From Cyanoderma ruficeps (taxonomy: Eukaryota > Chordata > Aves > Passeriformes > Timaliidae): a stretch of DNA of 64,000 nt. The stretch is taken from positions 2,902,591 to 2,966,590 of the forward strand of contig VZDJ01000219.1 in NCBI GenBank assembly GCA_008694505.1. Direction: 5' to 3'. Shown here in pieces: positions 1 through 14,299 of the stretch. Made by a program: the position numbers and the translations under genes. Each line of letters begins with the position of its first letter. Position 1 is the first letter of the stretch. The notes beneath the pieces are model-generated. The model did no database searches and was not told the origin of the DNA. It was given only the letters and a program-made list of their open reading frames with translations.

Positions 1-1208
1 GTTTTTTTTTTTAATCTTCCATTTCAGAAAATATTTTTAATCAACCTTTAGTTTTAATAATCTTTAATTTTAGTTATCTTTTTTTTCCCCTCCAACAAAA
101 TGCTGAAATGACCAATGAATCTTTTCTTATTATACAAATACATATTGCATATTATTCAATGTGTTCATTCTTATTTTGAGAATCAGATTGTTCAGTATTT
201 GTTCAAAAACATTGCACAGTTTCACCCACAGATGGGGAGGTGTTAAAATACGTAGTGGGGGATGCCACCCTTTACTCAGTAAGGAGATGGTTGAATTCTG
301 AGTTATTATGAATGAAGACTATAAAAATGCACTGCATTTTGAAATCTGATTTTTGCAGAACATAAAATATGATTTTTCAAGGTACAACATCAGTCTTTTT
401 GAGAAACTCAGGAAATATATTTCCCCTACATTTATTTTGGTAATATATAATAGAAGAATTTCCTTTTTTTGCAGAAGCAAGATTTGAGCAGTCAGGAAGG
501 AAAAAAAGATTGATAAGTGAATTTATTACCCAGCAAAACAATAGCAGATATTGCAGCTAGTTTCTGTGAACTCATACTTGGCCTCTTCACATACAAGTGT
601 GAGTGATGAGACGTGGGGAGAGTGAGATGTTCCTCCAGAAGGTTTTCCCCTGTCCCACTAAACAATAACGTGGCACCCCACGACAAATCCTATTTCTGTC
701 TGTCCTGTTTTGGGAAATATTTGCTGTGCTCCCCACACGCCCTGGGACAATCAATCCCTGCCGCCCAAACATGACTCTCCTTGCACGGCCATTTGCCCTT
801 GGTGATCATGTTCAGATAGGAGCAGCCTTTACCTTTTTCATTCAAGGGTATTTTTGTTTTGATTTTTGTTTTGTTTCTGTGTGCCTTGTTTTTGTTTTAC
901 TCTTTCTTCTTGACTCTTTAAACTGTGTCTGATGCCTGGTAAAACATCATTCTAACAGATGTTTTACAAAAAAGCCAAGTCTTTAGCATGGGTCACCTAG
1001 GGTGTAACTTAATGGGGAAGTTCTGGCAAGAGAATCTTTGCTTTTTACGAGAGTGCTCAGGATGGAAAATGACTCTGAGACAAGATGTAATTTTATGCAC
1101 AGTAGAACTGATGGCAAACTGTTAATTTTATTACTTCCATGGTAAATATTATTTTCTGCTATTTCTTTTTCAAATGCTTTTGCACTCATTTAGATCTGGT
1201 TTTATTCC
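1..1208. other. AT-rich unique DNA, no gene seen
   Basis: I see no recognisable coding sequence, RNA gene or transposon here. Open frames are at most 68 codons, lack any protein family signature and overlap on both strands. Bases 841-905 are T-rich with repeated TTTTG/TTGTTTT runs, a low-complexity tract of the kind that recurs across the window. The stretch is best read as intergenic or intronic DNA. Confidence 0.7.
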
Positions 1209-1214
1209 ATTTTG

Positions 1215-1258
1215 TTCTTTCCCTCTCTTTTCTCTTCCCTTTTCCTTTTTCTTCTTCT
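1215..1258 (+). repeat. 44-nt uninterrupted pyrimidine tract
   Basis: All 44 bases are C or T on the plus strand, and pyrimidine-rich sequence continues to about 1290 with few interruptions. The core TCTCTTTTCTCT is a perfect mirror repeat flanked by CCC blocks that are mirror-symmetric apart from one extra T. Long homopurine-homopyrimidine mirror repeats are known to be able to form triplex (H-) DNA. It could also be a simple decayed microsatellite. Confidence 0.8.
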
Positions 1259-1538
1259 GTTTTCTCCATATAATTTCATTCTCCTTATCCTCTTTTTAAA
1301 TGTTGGCATCAGATTTCCCCAGAGATAAATCAACACTTTCCACTCCTTCCAGGTTTTTGTGACTGCTGAGTGCAATGCTAGGAAAGGGGAGGATTACAGC
1401 AAGTGCCAGCTTGGCACTCAGAGGTAGGGAAGTCTGGCACCAGCACCATTACACATCCAAAGGCTGCACTAGTGTGCTCTCCTGTCTCTGGATTTTCTTT
1501 TACTTTTCTTTGGAAAATTCAATACAGCTGAAAGCTTC

Positions 1539-1563
1539 TTTTTTTTTTTTTTTTTTTTTTTTN
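1539..1563 (+). repeat. Poly-T run (T24) ending in an N
   Basis: Twenty-four consecutive T are followed by an ambiguous base at 1563 and then non-repetitive sequence. The N directly after the homopolymer suggests uncertain run length in the assembly. No transposon body is recognisable on either side, so I cannot say whether this is the poly-A tail of a minus-strand retroposed sequence. Confidence 0.9.
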
Positions 1564-4500
1564 CTGAAGATTTTTTAATTTATAAGGTTTTGGAAGGTTA
1601 TTCTTCCCAACAAAGTGTTTCTAATTCACAATTAGAGAGGAATGATGGCATAAACACACTAACATTTCTGCCATATCTTAGCCTGCTTTGAACTTTTGAA
1701 TGTATGACGTTTGCAAGTACCTGTTTAAGAGAATATGCTCAGAGATTTTCACTCTCCTGGCAAGTCAGCTGAGGCTGAGAAATGCCTACATAATATAATG
1801 GCTTTTCCTTTAATCTATAGGCATTATATAAACATATAGACACAGGCAATTCTGGCACCAAAGCACTTACAATCTAAATTGACGGTGGGAGGGGAAAAGG
1901 TATTCGAAGCACTTAGATAAACATCATTATGTCAACAAGATATAGTCAAATATATTAATAACACCCTCAAAAGCAGTGGAGTTCAGTTGATCAAACCACC
2001 TGACAGCTTTTTGTATTGTCTAATGACAGTGCGAAATCATTGCAAGAAAAAAGTGTCCCTTGTGTTGGTTCAAAGATGTCCATAGAAAGGAAGAAATGAA
2101 ATATGAAAAGGAAACTCTTGAGAAGGCCATAGCACCCAAAGTCTCTTTGATTTTGTTTTTTATGCAAACAAATCTTTTAAACTTTTATAAAATTCTGCCA
2201 TCACTGGCCTTTGCTGAGAAATTTACTACAGCTATAAACGGAAAGTGAGACCAAACTCAACTGTGTCTGACCAGCTTTAACTGTTCAACACTTACTGTGC
2301 GCTGCTGAAAAATAACATTTACATGCTCTCACCTGTGACAGGCAACCCTGTAAGAAATAAAATGAAATCATGTTTCCCCTCGATCAGGAATTCCAAGCAA
2401 GGGGATGCACATGGAGGCTCAGGTAAAGTTGCAAAAATGCACAACCTTGAAATTCTGAAAATATCAGAAAATATTGTTTGAAAACAACATTGTACAGTGT
2501 CCTAATATTTCATACTCTTGAGGGGAAAAAAGAAAAAACAAAAAGAAAACAAGCAAACAAAAGAACCCCAAAAGCAGCAAACCACTTTTGATGCAGAAGA
2601 GCACAAAGCTGCAGCAAACAGATATGGAAGACACTCAGGATCAGGAAAATCTCTGCTCTCATATCCTCAGATTTATTCACCTGTTTGATCTAAGATGCTT
2701 ATACTTTATTTTGAATAATTAGCATTACTGGCTACAGTAGGAGTATGTTATAAAATACATTTAATTCATTTTCCTGACTTTTTATACCAAAGCTTCAATT
2801 TACAAACTTTTTTCCTTCATAGGTAAAAGAAAAAACCCTGCAATGAAAACAGGAGAATGAATCATATTTCTTCAAGTTCTCAGTACCTGTGAAGGAGAAG
2901 AAAAGTCATTTGCCAATGCTCGTGACCTTTCTATCTACCTTTGAGTTTAGGAAAATTTAGCAGAACTTCATAACCTTCAAAATATACACTAACACTCAGT
3001 CTCCTCCAAATGCTGTTGGTCATCTCTGTGAACAAACAGCTCATTTTAATCAGAAATTGGACATGTCAACATCTCATTTCCTCCAAGACTTCTGTGCTTT
3101 GTGTTTGCTTATTACCAGCATAATATTGAGTTTGGGTGAAAACTTCAGTGACTGCCAGGCTCAGTTGCTGACAAATGGTCCCAGTGCTTGAAGACTGCAG
3201 GAAGAGATCTGTGGTTAAAGCATGGCCAGATGGGATAATAAAGAAAAAAGTCATGAAGTCCGTGTCCTGGTGTGTCTAAGTAGTGGTTAGTAAAATCCTC
3301 AGACTGTAGGAATAACTTGACGCCTTTACAAAGAGAAGTTTTGCAGTTTGAGTGTTGGAGAGTCCTGGCAGAGCCAGAGACTGGTCCAGGGCCAGTTTGG
3401 GGCAATGTCCCTTGTGTCCCTCTGCCTGCACTGACACTTCCCATCATGGGGGCCTTCACAGCAGCAGCCTCGTGATGTAAAAGTGAACGATCAGACTTGG
3501 CTTTTTGTAACAAATTCTGGGGTTTGAAATTGTACTTAGCTTCCCAGAGCTGATGATATAGAATAGAAATCCAAAAATGCAGTGATTTATGCCCTATACT
3601 TGATCAACCGTGTGAGATTCAAGTAACAGTGGGAAAACTGGTCCAGTTTTATCTTCATGTATAAGAAATACCTGTGAAGAAGAAAATGTACTTTGCTAAA
3701 ATAAAGGTGCTTTCCATCTAGCAATTAGCATCTTTAAGTTATCTTTTCCTTCAGGACAATGGCTACTTTTACATAATAGAAATGGGCTCCTTCTAAAGAA
3801 ACCTGAGTTCTACTTTGACTGAGAGGATTCTTTGAAAGTGAAACAGTGAGGGAGAACTCTTCTGACACAGAAAGCAACCTGTAACAAGGCAGATGAACAC
3901 AGGCACGACAAGCAGCCTCAAACCATCACTGCCAATCCTTGTAAGTCATTAATTTTCAGATTGCACCTGCATTTTGCAGCACTCTCAGCCACTGTTTTAG
4001 AGTGACATGCAAAGAAAACAGCTCTAATGATCACTTGATCAGCTCACAACAATCAAACTCTTACAAACAGACTAGAACAAAAGCAAACCCAACCTACTGG
4101 TGTTTTTTGACCTGGTGTTTGATGCTTCCTGCAGCAAAAGTATAATCACTTCTCCAAAAGGGAAAGGTAAAGCAACATTTTTAAAAATGAATCCTTCATT
4201 TTGAAGGGTTTCCTTTATTTTTGCCCCCAATGAGGTGTTATGAAATCAATCTAACTGCTACATTAGATCTTTCTGCATTAGTTCTTTCCTTTAGACTGTG
4301 TTACACTTTGCTTATGGACTTCTCTTTGATTTCTTAAATACAACTACTTTTGAGATAAAATGCTGATTTTTACAATTTGAAATTTGAAGAAAGTAAAAGA
4401 TCTGACCTCCTTTTTGCCATGTGAAATAATGATATCACTAGTCTAAGTTACAAATGAAATTATTAGTTCTCAGATCTATACAAACAGTATTTGCCATTAG

Positions 4501-7019
4501 AAAGGCAGCTTATCAGTCCCTCGGGGAATTATGCTCTATTTCCTTGCAAGAATTTAATAAGGGGCAGATATTCCTGTTCTTGGAAGTGAATGAGCTTGTT
4601 CTCTACAGTCCCATTTTGCTAAATACCTGGGGACAAAGTGTGCTGGGTGTTCTAGCTGCAGTTTGAGCCTTGCAAATGCAGCAAAGCAGTAGAATCAGCA
4701 CCCCCACACAGGCTGACACTAAGGTCAGGAAAACCTTTTCCCTCCAGGCCAGGGCAGAGCTCTTCCAGCCGCACACGTGCTCCACTGAGCCTCCACAGCA
4801 ATCAGCCCACACTGCCTCGGACACGGCACAGGGTTTTGTTCCCTGTCTCTGTGTTTTTCTTGAAAAAAATGTTAGTTTGAAAAAGAAGTACAACTGCTGA
4901 TAAAGAGGTACGTGTTGGTTACAACTCAGCAGGCAGGATCCTAAAGCACCTCACACCCTTTTTAAAGGAAAGGCTGTAAAATAATGCTGCTAAGTGATGA
5001 AAAATTCTTCCGACTTGTATATCAGTCTGGAAATTTGAAAACGCTTTTTGCCTAAGTGAATAATCTTATATTTTTAGTGGAACTACTCGTAAGGAAAGAC
5101 AATCATCAATGTGAGAACAGCCAAAATGATCTGGCCTGTGATATCACATGAAATCCAGGAAAGCAAATTTAGCAATTTCTGAAAATGTTTTATTTTCCCC
5201 TCTCCAGGGTTCCAGTGAGAATGACTGTTCCTTCCTAATCCACTGCTGAGAAGATATGCTATTTGCAAGGCACAGTGCTTCATTCACCTACGAGCAAAAT
5301 TCACTCGGGTGTCATTTTGTAACAGGTTGTATTTCCCTTGATACAATCACTTTTTTTTCTTTATATCCCAACATATGTCTCTGCTGGGACTACTCCACAT
5401 CTATTACCTTTGTGAATGCTGCTGGCACGATGAGGATAGCAAACATCAGCTGTCATCACTTTATTTTAACAGGTCTGAGATACAGATTCCACAGATGACC
5501 TTTGTGAGCCTTTTGTCCCTCAGTACACTAAATACTTTGCAAAAATAGCCTTGATTCCAAAGGAAGAGAAAACTGATCATAAACAGTCCATTATGGTTTT
5601 CTGAGTAAATTATACTTTAAACAAAAGTAATATACAGTCAGTAATAGCAGATTTACTAAGGTCTATATTTGTCTTTCACACCACACAGACAAGTTCAAAT
5701 GTTGGTACAACCATATTTTATTAAAAAAAAAAATTGTTTCTCTATTGTTGTTAAGGCATTATTAGAATTAAATAAAAACAAAAAAAGCCCTCTATCAATT
5801 TAGAGTTATTATGATACTTTGCAAAACCAAAATATCCTACAAAATATCTTCATTCCTTAAAGTGATTGTTAACATGGCCACTGACATAATTCAGCATATA
5901 GTAGGAATGTAGTTCCAATTTTTCCACAACAGCAATTTAGGAACCAGTTTCTTGTACTGCCTAGCAAATGTTCTTTCTCTATGGAAATAGGTTTTTATCA
6001 TGCATAGTGAGGTGAAAGGGCTTCATCTCTTAATTCTGCTAGGTTATGCACACAGTCCTGAGATCAGACTAAGAAGAGGTAAAACTTGGATGTGTTTAGA
6101 AAGACAAGAGGAAGCCAAGGGTATCCTGACTTCTAATTTTTCTCTTGCAGAATAGCATGCTGCTGTTTTACACTGGACAAGCTCTCCTGCCCCCAAATGT
6201 CTGGGTGATTCTGTTAAGAATAGCAATTTGGGTAACAGACTTCTTCCTTATGCCTCAAGTAATCAGAAAATCCACTAATGCAAAGCTCTGGTCACCTGAC
6301 TGCTCTAATGGGATACTGAAAACAATTTGGTGAAAATAACAAAAGATTCATATATGAATGATGCTTCAAACAAGAAACAAGACATCTCAGAGGTAGCATT
6401 TGACTAGGAAAAAGGTTAAAAATTCTGCAAAAATTAGTTCTAGCAGTATTTACCTGCAACAGAGAGAGTTAAATGCAGTCAACTGCATCAATAACGTGAA
6501 AGGAAAATGCACAATGAAGAGAAAAACCTGGTCCCAAGGGAAGTGGATCCTGTGGACTCAGAAACCAGTGCCAGGATTCCCCATTGCCTTTTAGCTGGAA
6601 GCTGCCCAAGGCTGGAAACAAGAAACTACTCACTTGTCCCACATATAATGTAGATTGCTTTGTTACCTGCTTTATTTAATCAGGAAACAAATCAATGTAA
6701 TCCATGTGGCAGGACTGGTCTGAGATCTTGCTCGTACTGCCCATACCCCTGCAAAATTTGTCACGAGGGGTTTTGATCCAAACCTTTCCTGTCCTAACCC
6801 CTTTTCCTAGCCACAATTTCCTAGATGTTTCATTTATTTAGAATACACCAGCCTACATGACAAATACACAAGAACAAACTGCACTGTGAAATATCTGGCT
6901 GCAGAGATAATATGGTAGAGAAATCTTTGGAAAACGCAGCATTTCTGGTGGTTTTGCTAATGAACCACCCACCAAAAGGGAGTAGCACGTCTTGAAGGAA
7001 GCAGTCTCAGAATGCTGAA
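1564..7019. other. AT-rich unique DNA, no gene seen
   Basis: This is mostly unique AT-rich DNA. An A-rich tract with AAAC/CAAA units lies at about 2521-2572. A moderately GC-richer patch at about 3360-3480 underlies a 122-codon minus-strand open frame (3145-3513) with no recognisable domain. A second GC-richer patch lies at about 4690-4850 and carries open frames on both strands, as expected from base composition alone. I see no splice-flanked exon, RNA gene or identifiable transposon. Confidence 0.65.
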
Positions 7020-7480
7020 TAACCGAGCACTCAGGAGAGCAGCGTTTTGTTTCTTCCGTGCATCTTAACCTCTGCTCTGCAGGGAATAGTCTCTAGGACG
7101 GCATCTAAAGAAAGTGTATTAGGCTCTATGCTAATCACTCCTGAGCCTTTCAAGTAACTGCTGCTGATTGTATCAAAAAATGCGCCAAGAGAAACAAACT
7201 GAGAATGCAAAATCCATTTGAATTTTCTTTTGAAGCTACGAGTAAAAACTCCTGGCAACACCGGCGCTTTCAGCAGCGTAAGATTTTCATACTTTATGCA
7301 CTTCAAAGTGCAGATGAGGATTATGACCTTATATATTGTATATGCACCTATATTTTATTTATACTGCATCTGTGCAATCAAGAGAAAAGATATTTCCATG
7401 ACCTTCTACCAGCAAGAAACCTAACAAGAGTGTTCAGACCTATTGAAAATTCACAGTTAATTAAAGGTTAAAAGGAACTA
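7020..7480. promoter_or_regulatory. CpG-retaining patch, candidate conserved or regulatory element
   Basis: Nine CpG dinucleotides fall between 7024 and 7268, while the flanking kilobases have very few. CpGs are normally lost by methylation-driven decay, so retention suggests constraint or an unmethylated state. The 3' half continues as an 88-codon plus-strand open frame (7205-7471) with a second overlapping frame and no known domain. I infer a possible enhancer or other conserved non-coding element. An old GC-rich repeat is the alternative. Confidence 0.3.
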
Positions 7481-9636
7481 GCCAATTAGTATGAAAGATA
7501 ATCGTCCTCCTTTGGCTACCTGATTATGTTTTCCTTTGAATACACTGAAGTGTATGTTGTCATGCTGTTGGTAAATGTAATCATAAAGCACTCAGAGTAC
7601 CTCCTGGCTCTGAAAATACTTAGCCTTAGAAACCAGAATTCTATGTGAAGTTTATAATTATCCTTTCATTATGCATGTGAACATCTTTGTATGGTTGTGG
7701 GGGGAAAATATCAGTAACGCAGTAAATGTAAGCCAGGCTCAAAACCCAAAGAAGTGGGAGTTGTAGTTGGTATCACTTTTATTCCTAAAAACACAAGAGA
7801 AAAGGAGAACACTAAGGCAACAGCTGTGAAATCTAAAAGATGAGAAACATCTAGTGATAATTCTAACACTAATTGTGATCTTTTTTCATTTGCTATTCAT
7901 GTCACCAAGAACAATACACAGTGCTTCAGATCCAGGATGCAAATAGCACGGAGCTGGTTTGTGTCCTGCCCATTTCACCCTCCAGGTCACAGACAACAAA
8001 GATGTGCTTGCTCTCACTCTTTCTCTCAAAAACAAAATAAACCAGAAAACACCAAAACACCCCCTGAAATTTCAAGTAAAGAATGAATTAATGTGTTTTG
8101 CTGAAACAAGAGCTCAGCCAATAATCCAGTAAATAGAGAAATCACTATGTTTTACCTCTAGTTGTGATCATAAGCTATCTATAAAAGATTTCCATTTTCA
8201 AGACTGTTATGTTTCAAAATAAATTGATTTAATACTTGAGGAAATTTTATTTTAATTATAAGAAAAATGTTATTTATTATTATAGTATGTTGTTGACATA
8301 GCTTGTTATTTGGGGTATTAGAGAACTTTTTTTTCTATCAATAGGTTTATAATTTACAAAACTACGGCTGTAAAGAGAAATTTCTCTGGTCCTGAATGAA
8401 CTTTCTCTTGCAAAGGCTTTCTGATTGCTCTTTGACCTCTCTGTTGACTATCTTAAGGTCACTTTAAATATTCTCTTTTCCCCAGCATTGTTCCCTTTAC
8501 ACATTAATATTCTGCAAAATTTCCTTCCCTGTACTGGAACAACTCTCATGATTACACCCAAAACCACACCACACCAAATCACCCAGAAGACTCCTCTGGG
8601 TCTAGAATTCTATTCATCCCAACTACAGTATTTATTCTACCTCAGCCTCCTCGTCTTGTCTTCTGTCTTTCCTATTATAACTTTTTGTGACAGACACTTT
8701 TTGTTATCACAATAATGGCCAGGCACTGTCAAGCCAATCAGTCAATCAATCTACTGACACAGTTAAATCCAATTCCACTTCTCTGTAATGACAGTTAAAG
8801 TTTAAATTCAAGCTTGTAATGTTGCAATGTAAAATTTTGGCAAAGTTTCACTCTTTTTATAGAATTATTTTAGAAGTGTGTCAAGATCCTGTGATTAATT
8901 CTGAAAAATGACAAGGACACTCTTTGATCTCCAGGCATGATGGCAAATTTGCTGTGGGTTTTCTCAAATCTGAATCCTGGAGACAATTGAATTTTCTTCC
9001 TGACATTTATGAGTCTCTTGGTACTTACGACAATTTTTCAATTTTTGCAACTACACTTCCCGCTATAATACATATGTATGTATTCCAATAATCTGACAAA
9101 GGCATTATGAATTATTTCTCCTCATATTCAAGAAGAACTGGCACTTAGTTGCTGTGATAAGAAATTGTGAACACTGGCACAAATAACTCCTCAGTTATGT
9201 TCATCAGGAGAATTGGCTTGGCATGGAAAGAGAATGAAAACAGGACATAAGCTACAGCAAACAACTTTCACATGCTGTTTTAACCACCACAATATTAACC
9301 TTATTTAAATTACCCTCAGATCTCATGCCGTTCTGCACAATCTACTTTCAATCACTACACTGGATTTATTATGGGGTGGTTTTTTTGTATTTGCAGGACT
9401 CTGAAGTTGGCAAGAATTATGCAAAAAAGATTTGGAGATAGATCTATTTTTCTTCTTTAGTTGCTTTGCTTATTTTCTACAGAGGAATGGACATTTGGCT
9501 TCTCAGTCCTTCACGTGTTGTGAGGAGAAAAAGGTATTTGTCTCAAAGCAGGAAAAACAAATTGCCAGAACTGTTTTTGAAAGGTATTTAGGCAATCTGC
9601 TGGCTGATGTGTCATTACAAGCAACTAAAATTTCTT

Positions 9637-9679
9637 GTTACTGTATTTGTTACTGTATTTGTGTCTTGTTACTGTGTTA
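9637..9679 (+). repeat. 12-bp tandem repeat, three copies
   Basis: The unit GTTACTGTATTT occurs twice head-to-tail (9637-9648 and 9649-9660). After a 7-base spacer a third, two-mismatch copy follows at 9668-9679. This is a short minisatellite-like expansion with no recognisable function. Confidence 0.85.
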
Positions 9680-10964
9680 TTCCCATTTTAAATGTTTTAT
9701 GATGCTCAAGCCTTCCTAAAACTAAATGTTAACTATGTTACATAAATATTACCAATATAACTAGTTGTCGGGACAATTTTTAATTGAGAAAGAAATTCTA
9801 GTTTCCATTATTCTTGCCACTAACAAGTGATTTCTCTAAAAATACATTTTTGCCTGCCTATTAACAACACCAAACTGCAACAGTAAAGATTCAAGCTAAT
9901 CACTTATTCTTTTAAACAAAACACATATTGAATCACTGGTCAATGCTGGAGTGGGCTGACATTACCTTTGGAACCTCTGTATGAGCTGCTTATAAACAGC
10001 TTGACAAATATTCAATATCGCAGTAATTTCAGGCTTTTTGTTTTGTTTTATGTCTGTTGTTTGCTATTTTTTTTTCCAAATGATCCTATTTTCTAAAAGG
10101 AAAACTGTTTTCTGTCATTATCCTGCCTGCCAGTGTGTATCCCTTGCAGCAGGCAATGTTCACTGAGTATCCCCTGAGCTGTTCTGTACCAACAGCTTTG
10201 TTCTGGTTTTACCAGTGGGGCACCATGATAATGGTCAGCATTCTGAAGGTAACAGAGGCTGGGAAAAATGGAAGAGTTGTCAAATAATCTCATTAATTAA
10301 CTTCCTTTACATTACAAATGTAAATGAAAACTTTATGAATACCAAAGAGGCCTCCAAATTTTCATAAGAGAGGATGGAAAGAAAATGAAAACTTTATGAC
10401 AGGGAGACCTCTTGCCTAAACCCTTTGTCTTTCCTTTGCTGAACTTTTATGCCTTTTCAAAATAAATTCCTGTCCAGAAAAACTGGCCAGGGCAAAGAAA
10501 TCAACAGTTTTCTTTAAACAGAACAGCTTATTATAGATTGCAAATTAAAACCAAGCCTGCACTTCCAGTTTGCACTTTGCTGATGGCTGAGCATTCAGGA
10601 TACAGAGAAAGAAAGTGAAAGAGAGCAATGCAAACTTACTAGAACCAAGGAAATGTGTTCTATTTCCAGCTGACAGACAGAAGAGAGAGGCTCACCTTTA
10701 CATCATCATCGTGTTGAAAAAAGAGCAAGTGATATTTTGAAATAACAATCAGCTCCTAAGAATTGATTGAAAAATCCTGCAGTGATCTGACCAGTGCAGG
10801 GCTACTGAGGCGTCTGCGCCTGGAGCAAGGTTTGGAGACAGCAGATCCCAAACACACAGCCCTTCCCTCTACATATTCTGACATTTACAGATAAAGCACA
10901 ACACATTGGGGTATGGTTATATCTAGGATGTTTAATTCTGTATGACATCTGCAGATACTACCTT

Positions 10965-10978
10965 CCCCCCCCCCCCCC
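10965..10978 (+). repeat. Poly-C run (C14)
   Basis: Fourteen consecutive C stand in an otherwise AT-rich setting. The opposite strand is G14, which can form intermolecular or slipped G-quadruplex structures and is prone to length error. No element is attached to it that I can recognise. Confidence 0.9.
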
Positions 10979-13900
10979 ATAATTTATTAATTGAACCCAT
11001 TTTTTAAATGAAAAAAAAATCTAAAAGCACATGCACCCAAATGAGAATTAGAAAGGTGTTCATAAACACAAGTTCTTGCTTTAGCTGTGCTTATGTTATT
11101 GTTCACAATTTTAATCCAGAATTGGGGCGGGGTCTGGACATTGTTAAGACTGCACCAATTTCCTGTGAGTGATTGCAGGGTCCTGCCTGGATTTAGACAC
11201 AGTGTGGATTCCTGTGTAGGATTTATTCCAGTCTGGTTATTATATCAAGATGCCAGATGAGAAGACAGTTAATAGTTTTCTAAAGAGACATCAAGAATAT
11301 ATTTATCAAGATGATAAAAAAAAAAATTAACCCAGAAAATGCTTTTATCAAACTTTAGCCATCAAATTTTTAACCTTTTGTTCCAAGAAAAAATCCAAAA
11401 TTTAGGAAGTTCCAGATGCAGATTTTCAGAACAGGTTCATATCATTGTCTTGGGTAACTTCTGATGAACAGCAAAAAGTCATTGTGACCTCAATGATTTA
11501 ATCAAAAGTAGACTAAATATCAATTTCATAGTCTAAAATAAGTCTGCTATCTGTAAAAAGCTACATACAATTTTTTTACAAAATATGGGAATGGAAAAAT
11601 TAAATCAAGCTGGGAAATTTTGTTTGCTAGTTCTCTTATCCAAATTTATTTAAGAGAATTATTTATTTTCACTTTTTGATTGAAAAGATTTCAAACCACC
11701 TCTGAATTTTAGTTCAGGGAATCAACTGTCTATAAATACTACTGTGAGGAACTTGGAAACGTGCCACTAGTAGTTCACTGTTAGTTCTATTCTAATGTTT
11801 AGACTTTATTAAATGTCCAGAAAGACAAATGAGTCCCAGGGTTGTTTAAACCAGTGTTTTATTTATCGACAGCCTTTACCAATGTCATCCCTTTGCTATA
11901 TTTTTAAAGGTTTCTAAGTGTAATTTTTGAAGGTTTCTGTCTGACCATTGTGTTTTGATACTCATTAAAACAGCAATAATATTTAATCATCAAACAGCTT
12001 TTCACCTAACTAATTTATTGAAAAATTATAGTTGAACCTGAAATTCCAAGTTCAAATTGTCAGTAGTGAATATTGCCACCTGGGCACGTTACCACTCCCA
12101 AAACTTTGAAGAAAAAGGATCCCAGCCATACTACTTATAAATTAATCTTCTCGTTCATCAAAGAGAAAATGAGTTTATCACTGTATTAATCCCAAAAGCA
12201 AAGAAGTGAGAAATATATGGCACTTCTGTTAGCAATAATTCTTATAATCCCTAGTCTGTGCTGTCCAGGCACAATCCAGCTACAGTCCACGGGTGAGTTC
12301 TCCTGTCAAATGTGCTTGTGAGATATTGGATGTCACAATATAATCAGATGGAACTCTTCTTTCTGCATGGAGAAAAGCCAATCTTTACTGTTACAGCCCA
12401 TTTTTGTACAGTTTTCAAAAACACTGTGTTTAACCCCAATTATCAGTAACTTTCCTGCCACTCCATTCTTTGGTTAGAAGGTGCTTCTGTGTGTACCTGC
12501 TGAGACTCTCCTTGCACAGATGTTCACATATTCCCTTTGCAGATTCTCATGGGATAGAATTTTTGGTTTTGCAAGTGTGACTTATTTTTCTTTACAAGAA
12601 TAGATTGTTATGCAAAAGTGATTCTCATTCCTCTGATTCTTTCTTATGGGAACTTAACAGGCTAGCTGTAAATTCAGCTGCACTTAGCTGAAGCAACAGC
12701 CTAAGGCACCATTTATGACGGCTTTCTTTTATAAGGTTTTTACCTATATGCAACAACTGGCATTAAAAATTACAAAATATGAAAATGGATGTTAAGCCAG
12801 AAGACTGACTGCTTTCACTTAAGCAACCCTGTGCTCACCAGAAAATAAAATAAAATATGGTGTCACTAAATGACACATGAATAAAAGAGCAAGAGTCCAA
12901 TATCCCACATTTGTACTCTAATGTACACATTTGCCTGGCAGCTTTGGTAGCTCCAACTGTGCCACTAGAAAGGAGCAGTAACCAGTGGACACTTTAACTC
13001 TGCAGTCTGAGAACACCAAGCTTCCCTAAATGGGCTCAGTCCAACATCACAGTCACTGCACAGCTGCTCTGCTCTCTGGCCCGAGCCCACAGGAGCTCAG
13101 GCAGCTTGGGCTCCTCACATGTGACTTGCACAGAACATTTTCACAGAGGGTCCACAAAGGCTTCAACTTTTGTCCCCAGACAGAAGGGATTTTTTGCTTC
13201 TTTCTTACTCCTGTGCCCTTCTACAAGTGCTCACAGGTTTCCTGTGGTTGTTTGAGTATAAAGGGGGCTGTTAGCTCAGAAACACCACCTGGGAACAAGA
13301 GAGTGTAAGTTCAGCAGCAGAGGAGAGAGAAGGAACCTGCTTAAGTAAATTCTGAGAGGTAATTACCTTCTGTGAGAAAAGTGTCTGCATAGGAGACACA
13401 CAGTAAATATCATATATTCTGCTTTATTAAGTCTTGTCACACTATCTCACGTGCCATGTCAGAAGTAAACTATAGATAGATACAGGAAATTGGGAAATTG
13501 TGAAAAGTTGAGGGTGGAACTGGTTGGAAAACCATACTTGGAGCTTAGTTGTAAAGAGAGATGTGCACGGAGTAGAATTCAGTAGATGAGTGGAAATATC
13601 TTTTTCTAACTGATTGAGGGACCAGAAGGAATCCTTGAAAGCTTTGAGCAAACAGGGAGGAACCACAAACATGTTAAAAGATCAGGTTGTCACTCAGAAG
13701 ACTGACAAACTGCATAAATTATATGAAATATAGTATCTAGTTAAGGAGGCCTAAGATCCTGTAGTTTAGGAGAAACAAATGAGCAAATACACACTGAATG
13801 TTCTAAAGGTCAGATTAGACAAAATATTTGTCACATAATTATCACAGATTTAGATAACCTTGTTTAGAGAGATGGAGAGACAACTTTTTGAGTTCTTTAC

Positions 13901-14299
13901 ACCCTTTGCAGTTCTGTTTTCTACATAGTATGATGTAGCAAATGGGGCTATTGTAATTTCACTGTGAAGATAGTTGTAAGAATAAGTTTCTGGAAGTGAG
14001 GAATAGCTAAAAAATTCCTTTGTGAAGTAGGTGAAGAAATAAAAGGCAAAAACCACAGAGAACAATTTTCAATATTGTGGAAGTTCTTACATGACATGCA
14101 ATTAAGTAAAAACAGCAGATATGATCCAGAAAGTTGGTGATGTTTTAAAATGTCTATCCTAGAATTCATTATAAGAACATGAATTTCTTGCTAAATTAAA
14201 TGTCCTGCTTTTATCTTAGATAACATCTAATCACATTTGTGCAGAAATTGTATTTGAGTTTTTAAACTGTGAGAAAAAGCCAAAAGTCAGTATGAATTA

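Larger units (their letters stand above)
7481..14299. other. AT-rich unique DNA, no gene seen
   Basis: No gene, RNA gene or classifiable transposon is visible. Small structures are present: a 12-bp unit repeated at 9637-9679, a run of 14 C at 10965-10978, and GC-richer patches at about 10780-10860 and 13030-13230. The 92-codon open frame at 13030-13308 and the overlapping minus-strand frames near 13.4-14.2 kb show no family signature and are likely chance openings. Confidence 0.65.
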
